DNA of 64,000 nt from JAMHWF01 sp048500255 (GTDB taxonomy: Bacteria > Pseudomonadota > Gammaproteobacteria > Burkholderiales > Burkholderiaceae_C), in contig JASNYH010000002.1 of NCBI GenBank assembly GCA_048500255.1, positions 186,001 through 250,000 on the forward strand, in the 5' to 3' direction. The notes under the pieces were generated by a model, which saw nothing but the letters and a program-made list of their open reading frames with translations, did no database searches and had not been told where the DNA came from. Within the stretch, counting starts at the first letter, position 1. Each line of letters starts with the position of its first letter. Below are positions 1 to 7,790 of the stretch, piece by piece. The position numbers and the translations under genes were made by a program.

Positions 1-225
1 AGGCCGCGCGATCGCCACGATCGACAGGGCCAGCGCCGTGAACATCAGCAGCGGCGGCACGTGGCGGCGCACGCGCGAGCCGGTGCCCATCGCCTCCTTG
101 ACGATGCTCAGGCTGGCATAGCGCAGCGCCGCCTTCTTGCGCCGGCGCAGCAGCCAGACGTACAGCGCCACCAGCAGCGGCAGCAGCAGCGCCAGCGCGA
201 GCGCTTCGGGCCAGAGGAACTTCAT
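1..225 (-). CDS. BatA-like VWA membrane protein, N-terminal fragment
   Basis: The first 75 codons are present and the gene runs off the left edge. The protein starts MKFLWPEA, has a hydrophobic segment at residues 6-24, a basic stretch (LLRRRKKAALRYAS), and a second hydrophobic segment near residues 56-72. This N-terminal layout is the one found in BatA/aerotolerance-type proteins that carry a von Willebrand factor A domain between membrane segments. Its ATG overlaps the TGA of the DUF58 gene (ATGA), so the two are translationally linked. A VWA protein after MoxR and DUF58 is the usual order in MoxR-Bat clusters. The VWA domain itself lies outside the window, so the family call rests on the N terminus and context. 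Confidence 0.8.
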   Translation of the reverse strand, partial: MKFLWPEALALALLLPLLVALYVWLLRRRKKAALRYASLSIVKEAMGTGSRVRRHVPPLLMFTALALSIVAIARP

Positions 226-1140
226 GCCCGGCCGCCTCCCAGGTGCTGCGGCAGGACCGCGCCGCCGCTGCGCAGCCGCGCACGCTGCCGCCGCAGGTCG
301 ACGAAGCGCAGCATCGCGTCGTAGAGGTCGTCGTCGGTCGCCAGCTCGAGCGCGTCGACGCCGGCGCGCTGGAAGGCGGTGCGCAACTCGGCCTCACGCC
401 GCTCGGCGGCGGTGGCGAAGCGCTGGCGAAAGCGCTTGTCGTGCGTGTCGACGAACAGCTGCTCGCCCGTCTCGGCGTCCTGCATCACGACCAGGCCGAG
501 GTCGGGCAGCTCCATCTCGAGCGGGTCGTACAGCCGCACGGCGACGACGTCGTGGCGGCGCGCCAGCCGCGCCAGCGTGTCGGCCCAGCCGGCCGGCGCG
601 ATGAAGTCGGAGACGACGAACAGCAGCGAGCGGCGCTTGAGCAGCGGCTCCGCCGACTGCAGGAAGGCGCGCAGGTCGGTGCCCGTCGTCGTCTGCGTCG
701 GCGGCGCGCTGCGCATGCGGTGCAGGATGTGCAGCACGTGGCGGCGGCCGTTGCGCAGCGGGATGACGGCGTCGAGCCGGTCGCCGTAGAAGAGCGCGCC
801 GACGCGGTTGCCGCGCCGCGACAGCAACTGCGCCAGCACGGTGACGAACTCGCTGGCGACGTTGACCTTCTCGAGGCGCGCCGAGCCGAAGCGCACCGAC
901 GGGCTCACGTCGAGCAGGAACCAGGCGTTGAGTTCGCGGTCCTCGGCGTACTCGCGCACGTAGGGCGTCTGCAGCCGCGCCGTGACGTTCCAGTCGATGC
1001 GGCGCACGTCGTCGTGGTACTGGTACTCGCGCAGGTCGGCCAGGTCGATGCCGCCGCCGCGGAACAGCGTGCGATAGTCGCCGTGCAGCAGGCCGTCGAG
1101 CCGCCGCACGACGGTCCACTCGAGGCGGCGCAGCGTCGCC

Positions 1141-2184
<1,044 letters not shown>

Positions 2185-2217
2185 GGGGCCCTTTCGCTGG
2201 AGGGTCGGCGGTTCGGT

Positions 2218-3153
2218 TCAGAACGGCGTCAGCCCGACAGCGGCTGCGGCATTCTCGATCGGCACAGCAAATCCGATGCCGATGAAGACGCGCTGCTCGC
2301 TCGGGTTGAGGATCGCCGTCACGATGCCGACGACTTCGCCGTCGTGCGTGACGAGCGGCCCGCCCGAGCTGCCGGGGTTGGCGGCGGCATCGAACTGGAT
2401 CAGGTTGGTCAGCAGCGTCTTGCCCTCGGGCGACTGGTACTCGCGGCGCAGCCCCGAGACCACGCCCGACGTCACCGACGGCCCGATGCCGAACGGGAAG
2501 CCGGCGGCGATCACGCCGTCGCCGGGCGAGAGGTGCTGCGTCGAGCGCAGCGTCGCCGGCACGAGGTCGTCGGGCAACTTGCGCGCCTGCAGCACGGCGA
2601 GGTCGTTGTGCGGCTGCGCGCCGACGATCTGCGCCTCGGATTCGAGGCCGTCGGCGAACGTGACTTCGATGCGCTCGGCGCCGGCGACGACGTGCAGGCT
2701 GGTCAGGATCAGGCCGCTCTCGACGATGACGACGCCGCTGCCGGTGCTCGTCGGATCGTCGGGCTTGCCGGCGCGCGTCAGGCCGCGCACGCGCACCACC
2801 GACGGGCGGATCGCCTGCCAGGCCTTGGCGGCCGGCGACGGCAGCGACGCCTTCTCCAGCGTGTGCAGCACGGCGGCGTCGATGTCGGCCTGCATGAACT
2901 GGCGCGATGGGGGCGCCAGCGCCGTGTGCAGCGACAACGCCAGCGCGACGAGCAGCAGCGCGCCGGCGAGCCACGAGCGGCGCGGGCGCGGCAGCCAGCG
3001 GCGGCCCGGGGTGGCGGAATCAGGCGTGGAAGGGGTGGCCAACTTCGCCGCGGCTGACGGCTTGGCGGTCGGAGCAGGGCTCGACGCAGCCTCACCACCG
3101 GGCGCCGCGGCGCGCGACCGGTTCGACCTGCTGTAGAGCGCATCCCTGGCCAT
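2218..3153 (-). CDS. membrane-anchored trypsin-like serine protease without PDZ domain
   Basis: Protein of 311 residues with a basic, Ala/Pro-rich N terminus, one membrane segment at about 61-80, and a trypsin-like domain from about 117. The catalytic triad is complete: His154 in LTSLHVV, Asp184 in NDLAVL, and Ser263 in PGSSGGPL. The fold resembles the DegP/HtrA (S1C) protease domain, but the protein ends about 40 residues after the catalytic serine region with no PDZ domain. The catalytic domain is predicted to face the periplasm. It is the first gene of a likely operon with moxR, DUF58 and the BatA-like gene, suggesting a link to that envelope system. The substrate is unknown. Confidence 0.88.
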   Translation of the reverse strand: MARDALYSRSNRSRAAAPGGEAASSPAPTAKPSAAAKLATPSTPDSATPGRRWLPRPRRSWLAGALLLVALALSLHTALAPPSRQFMQADIDAAVLHTLEKASLPSPAAKAWQAIRPSVVRVRGLTRAGKPDDPTSTGSGVVIVESGLILTSLHVVAGAERIEVTFADGLESEAQIVGAQPHNDLAVLQARKLPDDLVPATLRSTQHLSPGDGVIAAGFPFGIGPSVTSGVVSGLRREYQSPEGKTLLTNLIQFDAAANPGSSGGPLVTHDGEVVGIVTAILNPSEQRVFIGIGFAVPIENAAAAVGLTPF

Positions 3154-3250
3154 GCCCGCCCGCTTGCGACTGCCGATGGGCGAACACTACCGCATCGCCG
3201 AACCGCGACGCCCGCAGGGGCGAATCGCCTACGGGATCAGTGGGGATGTC

Positions 3251-3281
3251 GGGGCCCGCGCGGGGCCCGCGCGGGGCCCGT
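3251..3281. repeat. 11-bp GC-rich tandem repeat
   Basis: The unit GGGGCCCGCGC is present in 2.7 head-to-tail copies in the gap between the protease start and the small minus-strand gene ending at 3295. Each unit contains the palindrome GGGCCC, so the tract can fold on either strand. It could act as part of a terminator for the gene ending at 3295 but has no adjacent T-run. Confidence 0.6.
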
Positions 3282-3294
3282 GGAGGCGGGCCGC

Positions 3295-3663
3295 TCAGCG
3301 GCCGAAGAAGTGGCGGAACAGGTCGGCGTCGGCGACTTCGCGCACCGCCAGGCCGTCCATCGGCTCGCTGAACGGCGTGATCGGCACGGCCGGGCCGAGC
3401 TCGCAGGGGACGGTGTCGGCGTGGGCGACGACGGGGTGCGACTCGTCTTCGAGGCGCATCGCGTCGGCCAGCATCTCGGGGCCCACTTCGAGCAGCAGGC
3501 GGCGCAGCGCGGCGAGCCGGGCGTCGCCGCGCGGCGCGCTGCCGATCCACTGGATGCGCTCGCGCAGCGTCTCGGCGAACGACGGCGTGTCCTCTTCCCA
3601 CTCGAGGAAGCCGGTGTTGGGCACTGCGAAGCTGCGCGGGCTGCGTTCGATCGTCGTGTGCAT
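3295..3663 (-). CDS. hypothetical protein, 122 residues
   Basis: I do not recognise this protein. The start at 3663 (MHTTIERSPRSF) is preceded by AGGGG eight bases upstream, a good ribosome site; in-frame sequence further upstream has non-coding character. The product is acidic and soluble-looking, without a signal peptide, membrane segment, cysteine pair or recognisable motif. A helical middle section (residues 30-72, rich in Leu, Arg and Glu) is followed by a Pro-rich stretch (PCELGPAVPITPFSEP) and the ending LFRHFFGR. Codon third positions are strongly GC, as in neighbouring genes, which supports real coding. It sits alone between the protease and the nnrU-like gene. Confidence 0.65.
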   Translation of the reverse strand: MHTTIERSPRSFAVPNTGFLEWEEDTPSFAETLRERIQWIGSAPRGDARLAALRRLLLEVGPEMLADAMRLEDESHPVVAHADTVPCELGPAVPITPFSEPMDGLAVREVADADLFRHFFGR

Positions 3664-3823
3664 GGCGTGACCCCTGTGCTTTCGAATTCGTTCTGAATGG
3701 GCCACAGCGTACGGGCCCCATGGCCTGCTTGTCGGGCGGAATAGCGGTGTCTTGTAGAGCCACTTCGCGCGCCGGCGCCACGCCGCGCGCGACGGCGTGA
3801 CATACGTCGCGTGCGCGCCGGGC

Positions 3824-4399
3824 TCAGCGCACCGCCAGCGGCGCGACGCCGAACAGCCGCCCGTGCAGGTCGAGCACGAACAGCGCGTACAGCGCCAGCC
3901 CGCCGACGACGGCGACGACATCGTTCCAGGCGCGCGGCGGCGCCGACGGAATCGGGCGTTGCGCGCGGCGCTTCATCGAGATGCGGTCGGCGACGGCCCA
4001 GGCGAGGAAGCCGCCGAACAGCAGCACGTCGGCCAGCGTGCCGTTGGCCAGCAGGTGCGCGACCGCCCACAGCTTGGTGGCGACCAGCGTCGGATGGCGC
4101 GTCGCGCTGCGGATGCGCCCCGGCAGGTAGGTGGCGAGGAAGAGCGGGAACACCGGCAGCAGCAGCAGCAGCGCCAGATGGCGCAGCCCCGCTGGCGGCG
4201 CGTACAGCACGACGGGCTGCTGCCGCGCGAGGCCGTAGCCGACGACGATGAGCACGAAGCCGGCGATCGACGCCAGCGTATAGCCGCCCTTCCAGGCTGC
4301 TTCGTTGCGCGCCGCCAGCGCGTCGCGCCAGCCCGGTGCGACGATCGACACCGAGTGCACGCCGAGGAAGATCACCAGTCCGAGGATCAGGGTCGCCAT
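3824..4399 (-). CDS. NnrU family membrane protein
   Basis: An integral membrane protein of 191 residues starting MATLILGLVIFLGVHSVSI. It shows about six hydrophobic segments and NnrU-family features: a histidine in the first segment, the LPGRIRSATRHPTLVATKLWAVAHLLANG stretch split over residues about 100-128, and a following LLFGGFLAWAV segment. NnrU was first noticed near nitrite/nitric oxide reductase genes and is related to isoprenylcysteine methyltransferase-like membrane proteins; its biochemical role is unsettled. No denitrification gene is nearby. The open frame continues upstream into a relic of another gene (4487-4597), so the ATG at 4399 was chosen because family similarity starts there. 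Confidence 0.88.
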   Translation of the reverse strand: MATLILGLVIFLGVHSVSIVAPGWRDALAARNEAAWKGGYTLASIAGFVLIVVGYGLARQQPVVLYAPPAGLRHLALLLLLPVFPLFLATYLPGRIRSATRHPTLVATKLWAVAHLLANGTLADVLLFGGFLAWAVADRISMKRRAQRPIPSAPPRAWNDVVAVVGGLALYALFVLDLHGRLFGVAPLAVR

Positions 4400-4486
4400 G
4401 GGGTCGCTCCGGTCGGCCAGCCAGTCTGGCTGCGCGCGATGGTAGCCGGGCTCGACGTCAATCGAGCAACTCGGGGTTCCAGGCGT

Positions 4487-4597
4487 CTGCATGCGGTGGC
4501 CGTTCACGTCGAGCCACAGGCCGAGTGCCTGCGGGTCGGGCACTTCGTCGGCCGTGACGAGCCAGGGGCCGACCGGGCCGAAGGTTTCATCGTCGTC
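4487..4597 (-). pseudogene. relic of a fumarylacetoacetate hydrolase (FAH) family gene
   Basis: About 36 codons on the minus strand, upstream of and in frame with the nnrU-like gene, read DETFGPVGPWLVTADEVPDP and continue to LWLDVNGHRMQ. This is the central signature of FAH-fold enzymes such as ureidoglycolate lyase-like and 2-keto-acid hydratase-like proteins, which read DTFGPxGPWLVTxDEVPDPQ. Nothing before or after resembles the family, apart from a possible TPGTP right after HRMQ that recalls the distal STGTPPGV motif and may mark an internal deletion. With no start, no metal-binding residues and no C terminus, it cannot be functional. The upstream edge stops 10 bases short of the inverted-repeat element at 4607-4725. 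Confidence 0.75.
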
Positions 4598-4606
4598 GGC
4601 GTGTCG

Positions 4607-4725
4607 GGGGTTCGTGGCAGCGCCCCCGCGCGGGGGCAGGCCCCGGAGTGTGCCTCGTTCCCCCGCCGGAGCGATGGAGCGCGCGCCGCCGCGCGGCGAC
4701 GATGGCGCGCCCTGCCACGAACCCC
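4607..4725. repeat. 119-bp element bounded by 14-bp perfect inverted repeats
   Basis: The arms are GGGGTTCGTGGCAG (4607-4620) and CTGCCACGAACCCC (4712-4725), exact reverse complements. They enclose 91 bp that include a 16-bp perfect palindrome (GCCCCCGCGCGGGGGC, 4622-4637). No ORF with coding character lies inside. The element begins 10 bp from the broken edge of the FAH relic and ends 10 bp before the start of the small gene at 4736. It could be a miniature inverted-repeat element or a large hairpin; no obvious target-site duplication is visible. Confidence 0.5.
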
Positions 4726-4735
4726 GGAGCCCGCG

Positions 4736-4978
4736 ATGACGACGACGATGACGACGACGATGGCCGCCCGTGCCCCGGCGCCGGCGCGCATGACGGTGAG
4801 CGTGCCGCCGCATGCCGGCGCCGCGCGCACCGACGACATGGCGCCCGCGGCGCGCGACACCGACGACGACACGCCGGGCTGCGGCTGGTACGACTCGAGC
4901 TTCGAGCTGCGCCACGGCCTCGACGTCATCGAGCTGGGGCCGGCGGCGGCAGGGTTTTTTGGCGCCGCGCTGTCGTGA
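4736..4978 (+). CDS. small conserved-looking protein with CGWYDSSFEL motif
   Basis: A predicted 80-residue product. GGAG lies 7 bases before the ATG at 4736. The first 24 bases are two exact copies of ATGACGACGACG, giving three consecutive possible starts (MTTTMTTTMAA), so true initiation may be at 4736, 4748 or 4760. The N-terminal half is low-complexity (Ala, Pro, Thr, Asp), whereas the C-terminal part reads GCGWYDSSFELRHGLDVIEL. I recall short Burkholderiales proteins of unknown function ending with a similar motif, but I cannot verify this here. There is no signal peptide. It precedes the SGNH hydrolase gene by 28 bases. Confidence 0.55.
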   Translation: MTTTMTTTMAARAPAPARMTVSVPPHAGAARTDDMAPAARDTDDDTPGCGWYDSSFELRHGLDVIELGPAAAGFFGAALS

Positions 4979-5006
4979 CCCGGCGAGCGTCGGGACAATC
5001 GCGGTC

Positions 5007-5693
5007 ATGCTGTCGAAGAAGTCGTTTCGCTGGATCCTGCTGGCTGCGCTCGGCTGCGCGGCTTTCTCCGCCGCGGCGCAGTTGCGCGAGCCGTCGCATG
5101 CCGAGCGCTGGCGCGAGGCCTTCGACGCCTGGGCCGCGGCCGACAAGCTGCGCCGCCCCGACACCGGCGGCGTCGTCTTCGTCGGCAGCTCGTCGATCCG
5201 GCTGTGGCCGGGCCTCGAGTCGCAGTTCGCCGGCACGGCGCCGGTCGTGATCCAGCGCGGCTTCGGCGGCTCGCGGCTCGACGAATGCGCCGCCCACCTC
5301 GGCCCGCTCGTCACGCAGTACCGGCCGCGCCAGGTCGTGCTCTATGCCGGTGAGAACGACCTCGCCGAAGGCCGCACGCCGCAGCAGGTGCTCGACAGTT
5401 TCGCCGCCTTCGTGCGCGGCGTGCGCGCTGAGCTGCCGCAGGCGCAGATCACCTATGTGTCGATCAAGCCGAGCCCGTTGCGCGCCGCGCTGCTGCCGCG
5501 GGTGCGCGAGGCCAACCGGCTGATCGCCGACTACGTCGCCGGCCGGCCGCGGCTCGACTACGTCGACGTCTACTCGCGCATGGTCGACAGCGACGGCCGC
5601 GTGCGCGCCGAGCTGTTCGGCGACGATGCGCTGCACCTCAATGCGGCGGGCTATGCGCTGTGGCGCGAGGAGATCTCGGCGCGACTGCGCTGA
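5007..5693 (+). CDS. exported SGNH/GDSL-type hydrolase
   Basis: Protein of 228 residues with a signal peptide (basic MLSKKSFR, hydrophobic core 10-23, cleavage near AAAQ). The SGNH blocks are present: block I FVGSSSI with nucleophile Ser62 (GSS in place of GDS), block II Gly in GFGGSR near 86-90, block III GEND at 115-118 with Asn117, and block V DALH at 207-210 supplying Asp and His. The protein is probably a periplasmic or secreted esterase or deacylase; the substrate cannot be read from sequence. The start at 5007 gives the signal peptide directly. A GACAAT -10-like sequence lies at 4994-4999. The 3' end overlaps the convergent opgC-like gene by 56 bases. Confidence 0.88.
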   Translation: MLSKKSFRWILLAALGCAAFSAAAQLREPSHAERWREAFDAWAAADKLRRPDTGGVVFVGSSSIRLWPGLESQFAGTAPVVIQRGFGGSRLDECAAHLGPLVTQYRPRQVVLYAGENDLAEGRTPQQVLDSFAAFVRGVRAELPQAQITYVSIKPSPLRAALLPRVREANRLIADYVAGRPRLDYVDVYSRMVDSDGRVRAELFGDDALHLNAAGYALWREEISARLR

Positions 5694-6867
5694 CGCGTGA
5701 CGCGCCGGCGCGCCGCGTGCGCAGCCGCTCGCGCAGCGCAGCGCTGCGGCGGTCGAGCTCGGCGCTGATCCACGCCACGACCCACAGCACGGCGAACACG
5801 CCCGTCAGCAGCGCCGCGTCGACGACGAGCGGGCGCTGCGACACGTCGGCGCCGAGCGTCGCGAGCACGAGCAGCGCGAGGACGAGGTGGGCGCAGAACA
5901 CGGGCAGCGACGCCGCGCCGAGCATCTCGAGCGCGCGCAGCCGCGGCAGCCGCTTCAGCGCCGGCGCGTGGTGCATCGCCAGCACGAGCAGCGCGAAGAA
6001 GTCGATCAGGCGCAGCGGGCCGAGGTGCCACTTGTCGAAGATGGCGTTGAGCGAGGCGCCCTGGCCCGGGAACGGCACCTGGCCGACGGCGTGGCGCCAC
6101 GCGAGGCCCGCGACGGCGACGACCCAGGCCGTGCGCACGAGCCAGCGCGGGAATCGCATCGGCGCCGCGTCGTCGCCTCCGGCGACCGAGCTCGAGCCCA
6201 TCCACAGTCCGAGCACCCACAGGAACTGCCAGCCGAGCAGCTCGAACGCGCCGTTCTGCTCGGCCGGCACCGGCAGGCCGGTGGCGCGCACCAGCGACTC
6301 GTAGAGCCAGCGGCCGGCGTCGAACTGCGCCGCCAGCCAAAGCGCGACGCTCGCGGCGAGGATGCCGGTCCAGCCGCGGTACAGGCCGTGCAGCAGCAGC
6401 ACCGGGCTGGCCAGCATGAACAGGATGTACATCGGCAGGATGTCGAGCAGCGGCGGGCTGTAGATCAGCAGCAGGCCGGCGACGAAGGCCGTGAACGGCT
6501 GGTCGAGATAGAACGAGATCATGTCGGTGACGGCCGGCTGCCGGCCGACGACGCCGATCGCCGCCACGATGCTGAACAGGAACACGAGCAGCGCCGCCTG
6601 GCACAGCCAGATCTTCCAGGCGCGCCGCAGGAAGGCCTCGCGCATGCGCTCCTCGCCGTGGCGGCGCTCGCGCTGCGTGTAGACGATGCCGGCCATGTAG
6701 GCCGACAGCAGCACGAAGCCTTCGGCCGCCGAGACGTAGCCCAGCGGCTGGCCGGCCGGATCGGACAGGCGCGTCGGCAAATGCGTCAGCGTCATCGCGA
6801 CGAGCATCAGGCCGCGCAGCGCGTCGAGCTCCCAGCGACGGTCGGCGGCAGCGGCGGGCGTCGTCAT
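5638..6867 (-). CDS. OpgC-domain integral membrane protein
   Basis: A 409-residue protein with about ten hydrophobic segments. After MTTPAAAADRR it reads WELDALRGLMLVAMTLTH, the opening typical of OpgC and related acyltransferase-3-fold proteins, followed by GYVSAAEGFVLLSAYMAG. OpgC proteins transfer succinyl groups onto osmoregulated periplasmic glucans. Proteobacterial relatives like this one are often annotated only as OpgC domain proteins, and the donor and acceptor here are unknown. No glucan synthesis genes (opgGH) are in the window. The ATG at 6867 was chosen because homology begins there. The 3' end overlaps the convergent SGNH hydrolase gene, whose product could act on acyl groups, but a functional link is speculative. 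Confidence 0.85.
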   Translation of the reverse strand: MTTPAAAADRRWELDALRGLMLVAMTLTHLPTRLSDPAGQPLGYVSAAEGFVLLSAYMAGIVYTQRERRHGEERMREAFLRRAWKIWLCQAALLVFLFSIVAAIGVVGRQPAVTDMISFYLDQPFTAFVAGLLLIYSPPLLDILPMYILFMLASPVLLLHGLYRGWTGILAASVALWLAAQFDAGRWLYESLVRATGLPVPAEQNGAFELLGWQFLWVLGLWMGSSSVAGGDDAAPMRFPRWLVRTAWVVAVAGLAWRHAVGQVPFPGQGASLNAIFDKWHLGPLRLIDFFALLVLAMHHAPALKRLPRLRALEMLGAASLPVFCAHLVLALLVLATLGADVSQRPLVVDAALLTGVFAVLWVVAWISAELDRRSAALRERLRTRRAGASRVSAVAPRSPRATAHSPPH

Positions 6868-6910
6868 GCCCCGTGCGAGGCAAGCGGCGTACCGCCGGGC
6901 GGCGCGCGCG

Positions 6911-7738
6911 TCAGCGGCAGCGCTCGAAGGCGGTGTCGAGCAGCGCGGCGGCCGTGCCGCGCGCCGCGACGACGCGCAGCCGCGAGCCGGCGTCGTCAAG
7001 CGCCAGCGTCAGCGCATCGGAGGTCGCGCGGCCGCGCAGTTGCAGCGTCGCGCCGTGGGCGCGGCCTTCGAGTGCGAGCGGCGCGCCGGTGCGGCGGAAC
7101 TCGCCGCGCAGGCGCTGATGCGTCTGCGCGAGCTGCAGCTTTGCGTCGCCCGCGCACCAGTCGCCGGCGACGCGCGCCGGCACGATCCACAGGTGCAGGC
7201 GGCTCACCTTCTCGCGGCCGATCTTCTTGTCGGGCGCCTCGACGCTGACGCTGCGGTCGGGCGCCCAGTCGCCCATGTCCCAGTCGTGCGACACGATGCG
7301 CGTGCCCGGCTTCAGCGCGAGCAGCCGTGGGCGCAGTTGCAGGTTGACCTCGGGCAGCAGGTAGAGCGTGACGACGGTCGCGGCCGACAGGTCGGTGGCG
7401 AATAGATCCTGCTCGCGGAACTCGGCGCGCGCTGCGACGCCGGTGCGTCGGGCGTTCTCGCGACTGCGCTGCACGAGAGCCGGGTCGATCTCGATGCCGA
7501 GGCCGCGCGCGCCGAAGCGGCGCGCCGCGACGATGACGATGCGCCCGTCGCCCGAACCGAGGTCGATCACGAAGTCGCCGGCGCCGACGCCGGCGAGCTG
7601 CAGCATCTCGAGCGTCACGTTGTCGGGCGTCGTGACGAAAGGCACCTCCTCGGCCCACTGCGCGTGCGCGCCGGCGGCGACCAGGGCGGCCAGCGCGGCC
7701 GCAGCGGCGCGCCGCGCGATCGATCGGAGCAGAGACAT
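6911..7738 (-). CDS. class I SAM-dependent methyltransferase with N-terminal signal peptide
   Basis: Protein of 275 residues. Residues 1-26 look like a cleavable signal peptide (MSLLRSIARR, Ala/Leu-rich core, AHA-Q cleavage site). The Rossmann methyltransferase domain follows at once: FVTTPDNVTLEMLQLAGVG, motif I VIDLGSGDGR at 57-66 and the acidic motif II GIEID at 81-85. The C-terminal 90 residues look like beta-rich sequence without a known motif. SAM is cytoplasmic, so a signal peptide on a methyltransferase is odd; the leader may be an uncleaved membrane anchor. The start at 7738 is 52 bases from the divergently transcribed yejA. The substrate is unknown. Confidence 0.85.
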   Translation of the reverse strand: MSLLRSIARRAAAAALAALVAAGAHAQWAEEVPFVTTPDNVTLEMLQLAGVGAGDFVIDLGSGDGRIVIVAARRFGARGLGIEIDPALVQRSRENARRTGVAARAEFREQDLFATDLSAATVVTLYLLPEVNLQLRPRLLALKPGTRIVSHDWDMGDWAPDRSVSVEAPDKKIGREKVSRLHLWIVPARVAGDWCAGDAKLQLAQTHQRLRGEFRRTGAPLALEGRAHGATLQLRGRATSDALTLALDDAGSRLRVVAARGTAAALLDTAFERCR

Positions 7739-7776
7739 CGGGACCCTCACCGGGATGCGTGAGCAGGAGCGAACCA

Positions 7777-7782
7777 TACAAT
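7777..7782 (+). promoter_or_regulatory. -10-like element before yejA
   Basis: TACAAT followed by GCC lies 8 bases before the yejA ATG, in the 52-base gap to the divergent methyltransferase gene. It matches five of six bases of the sigma-70 -10 consensus and resembles elements upstream of leuS and maeB. No good -35 is visible. A transcript starting here would be nearly leaderless. Confidence 0.35.
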
Positions 7783-7790
7783 GCCCCGAC

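Noticed and set aside
3664..3823. Upstream extension of the 122-residue protein
   Set aside because: The in-frame sequence has poor codon bias, and a good ribosome site sits just before the ATG at 3663.
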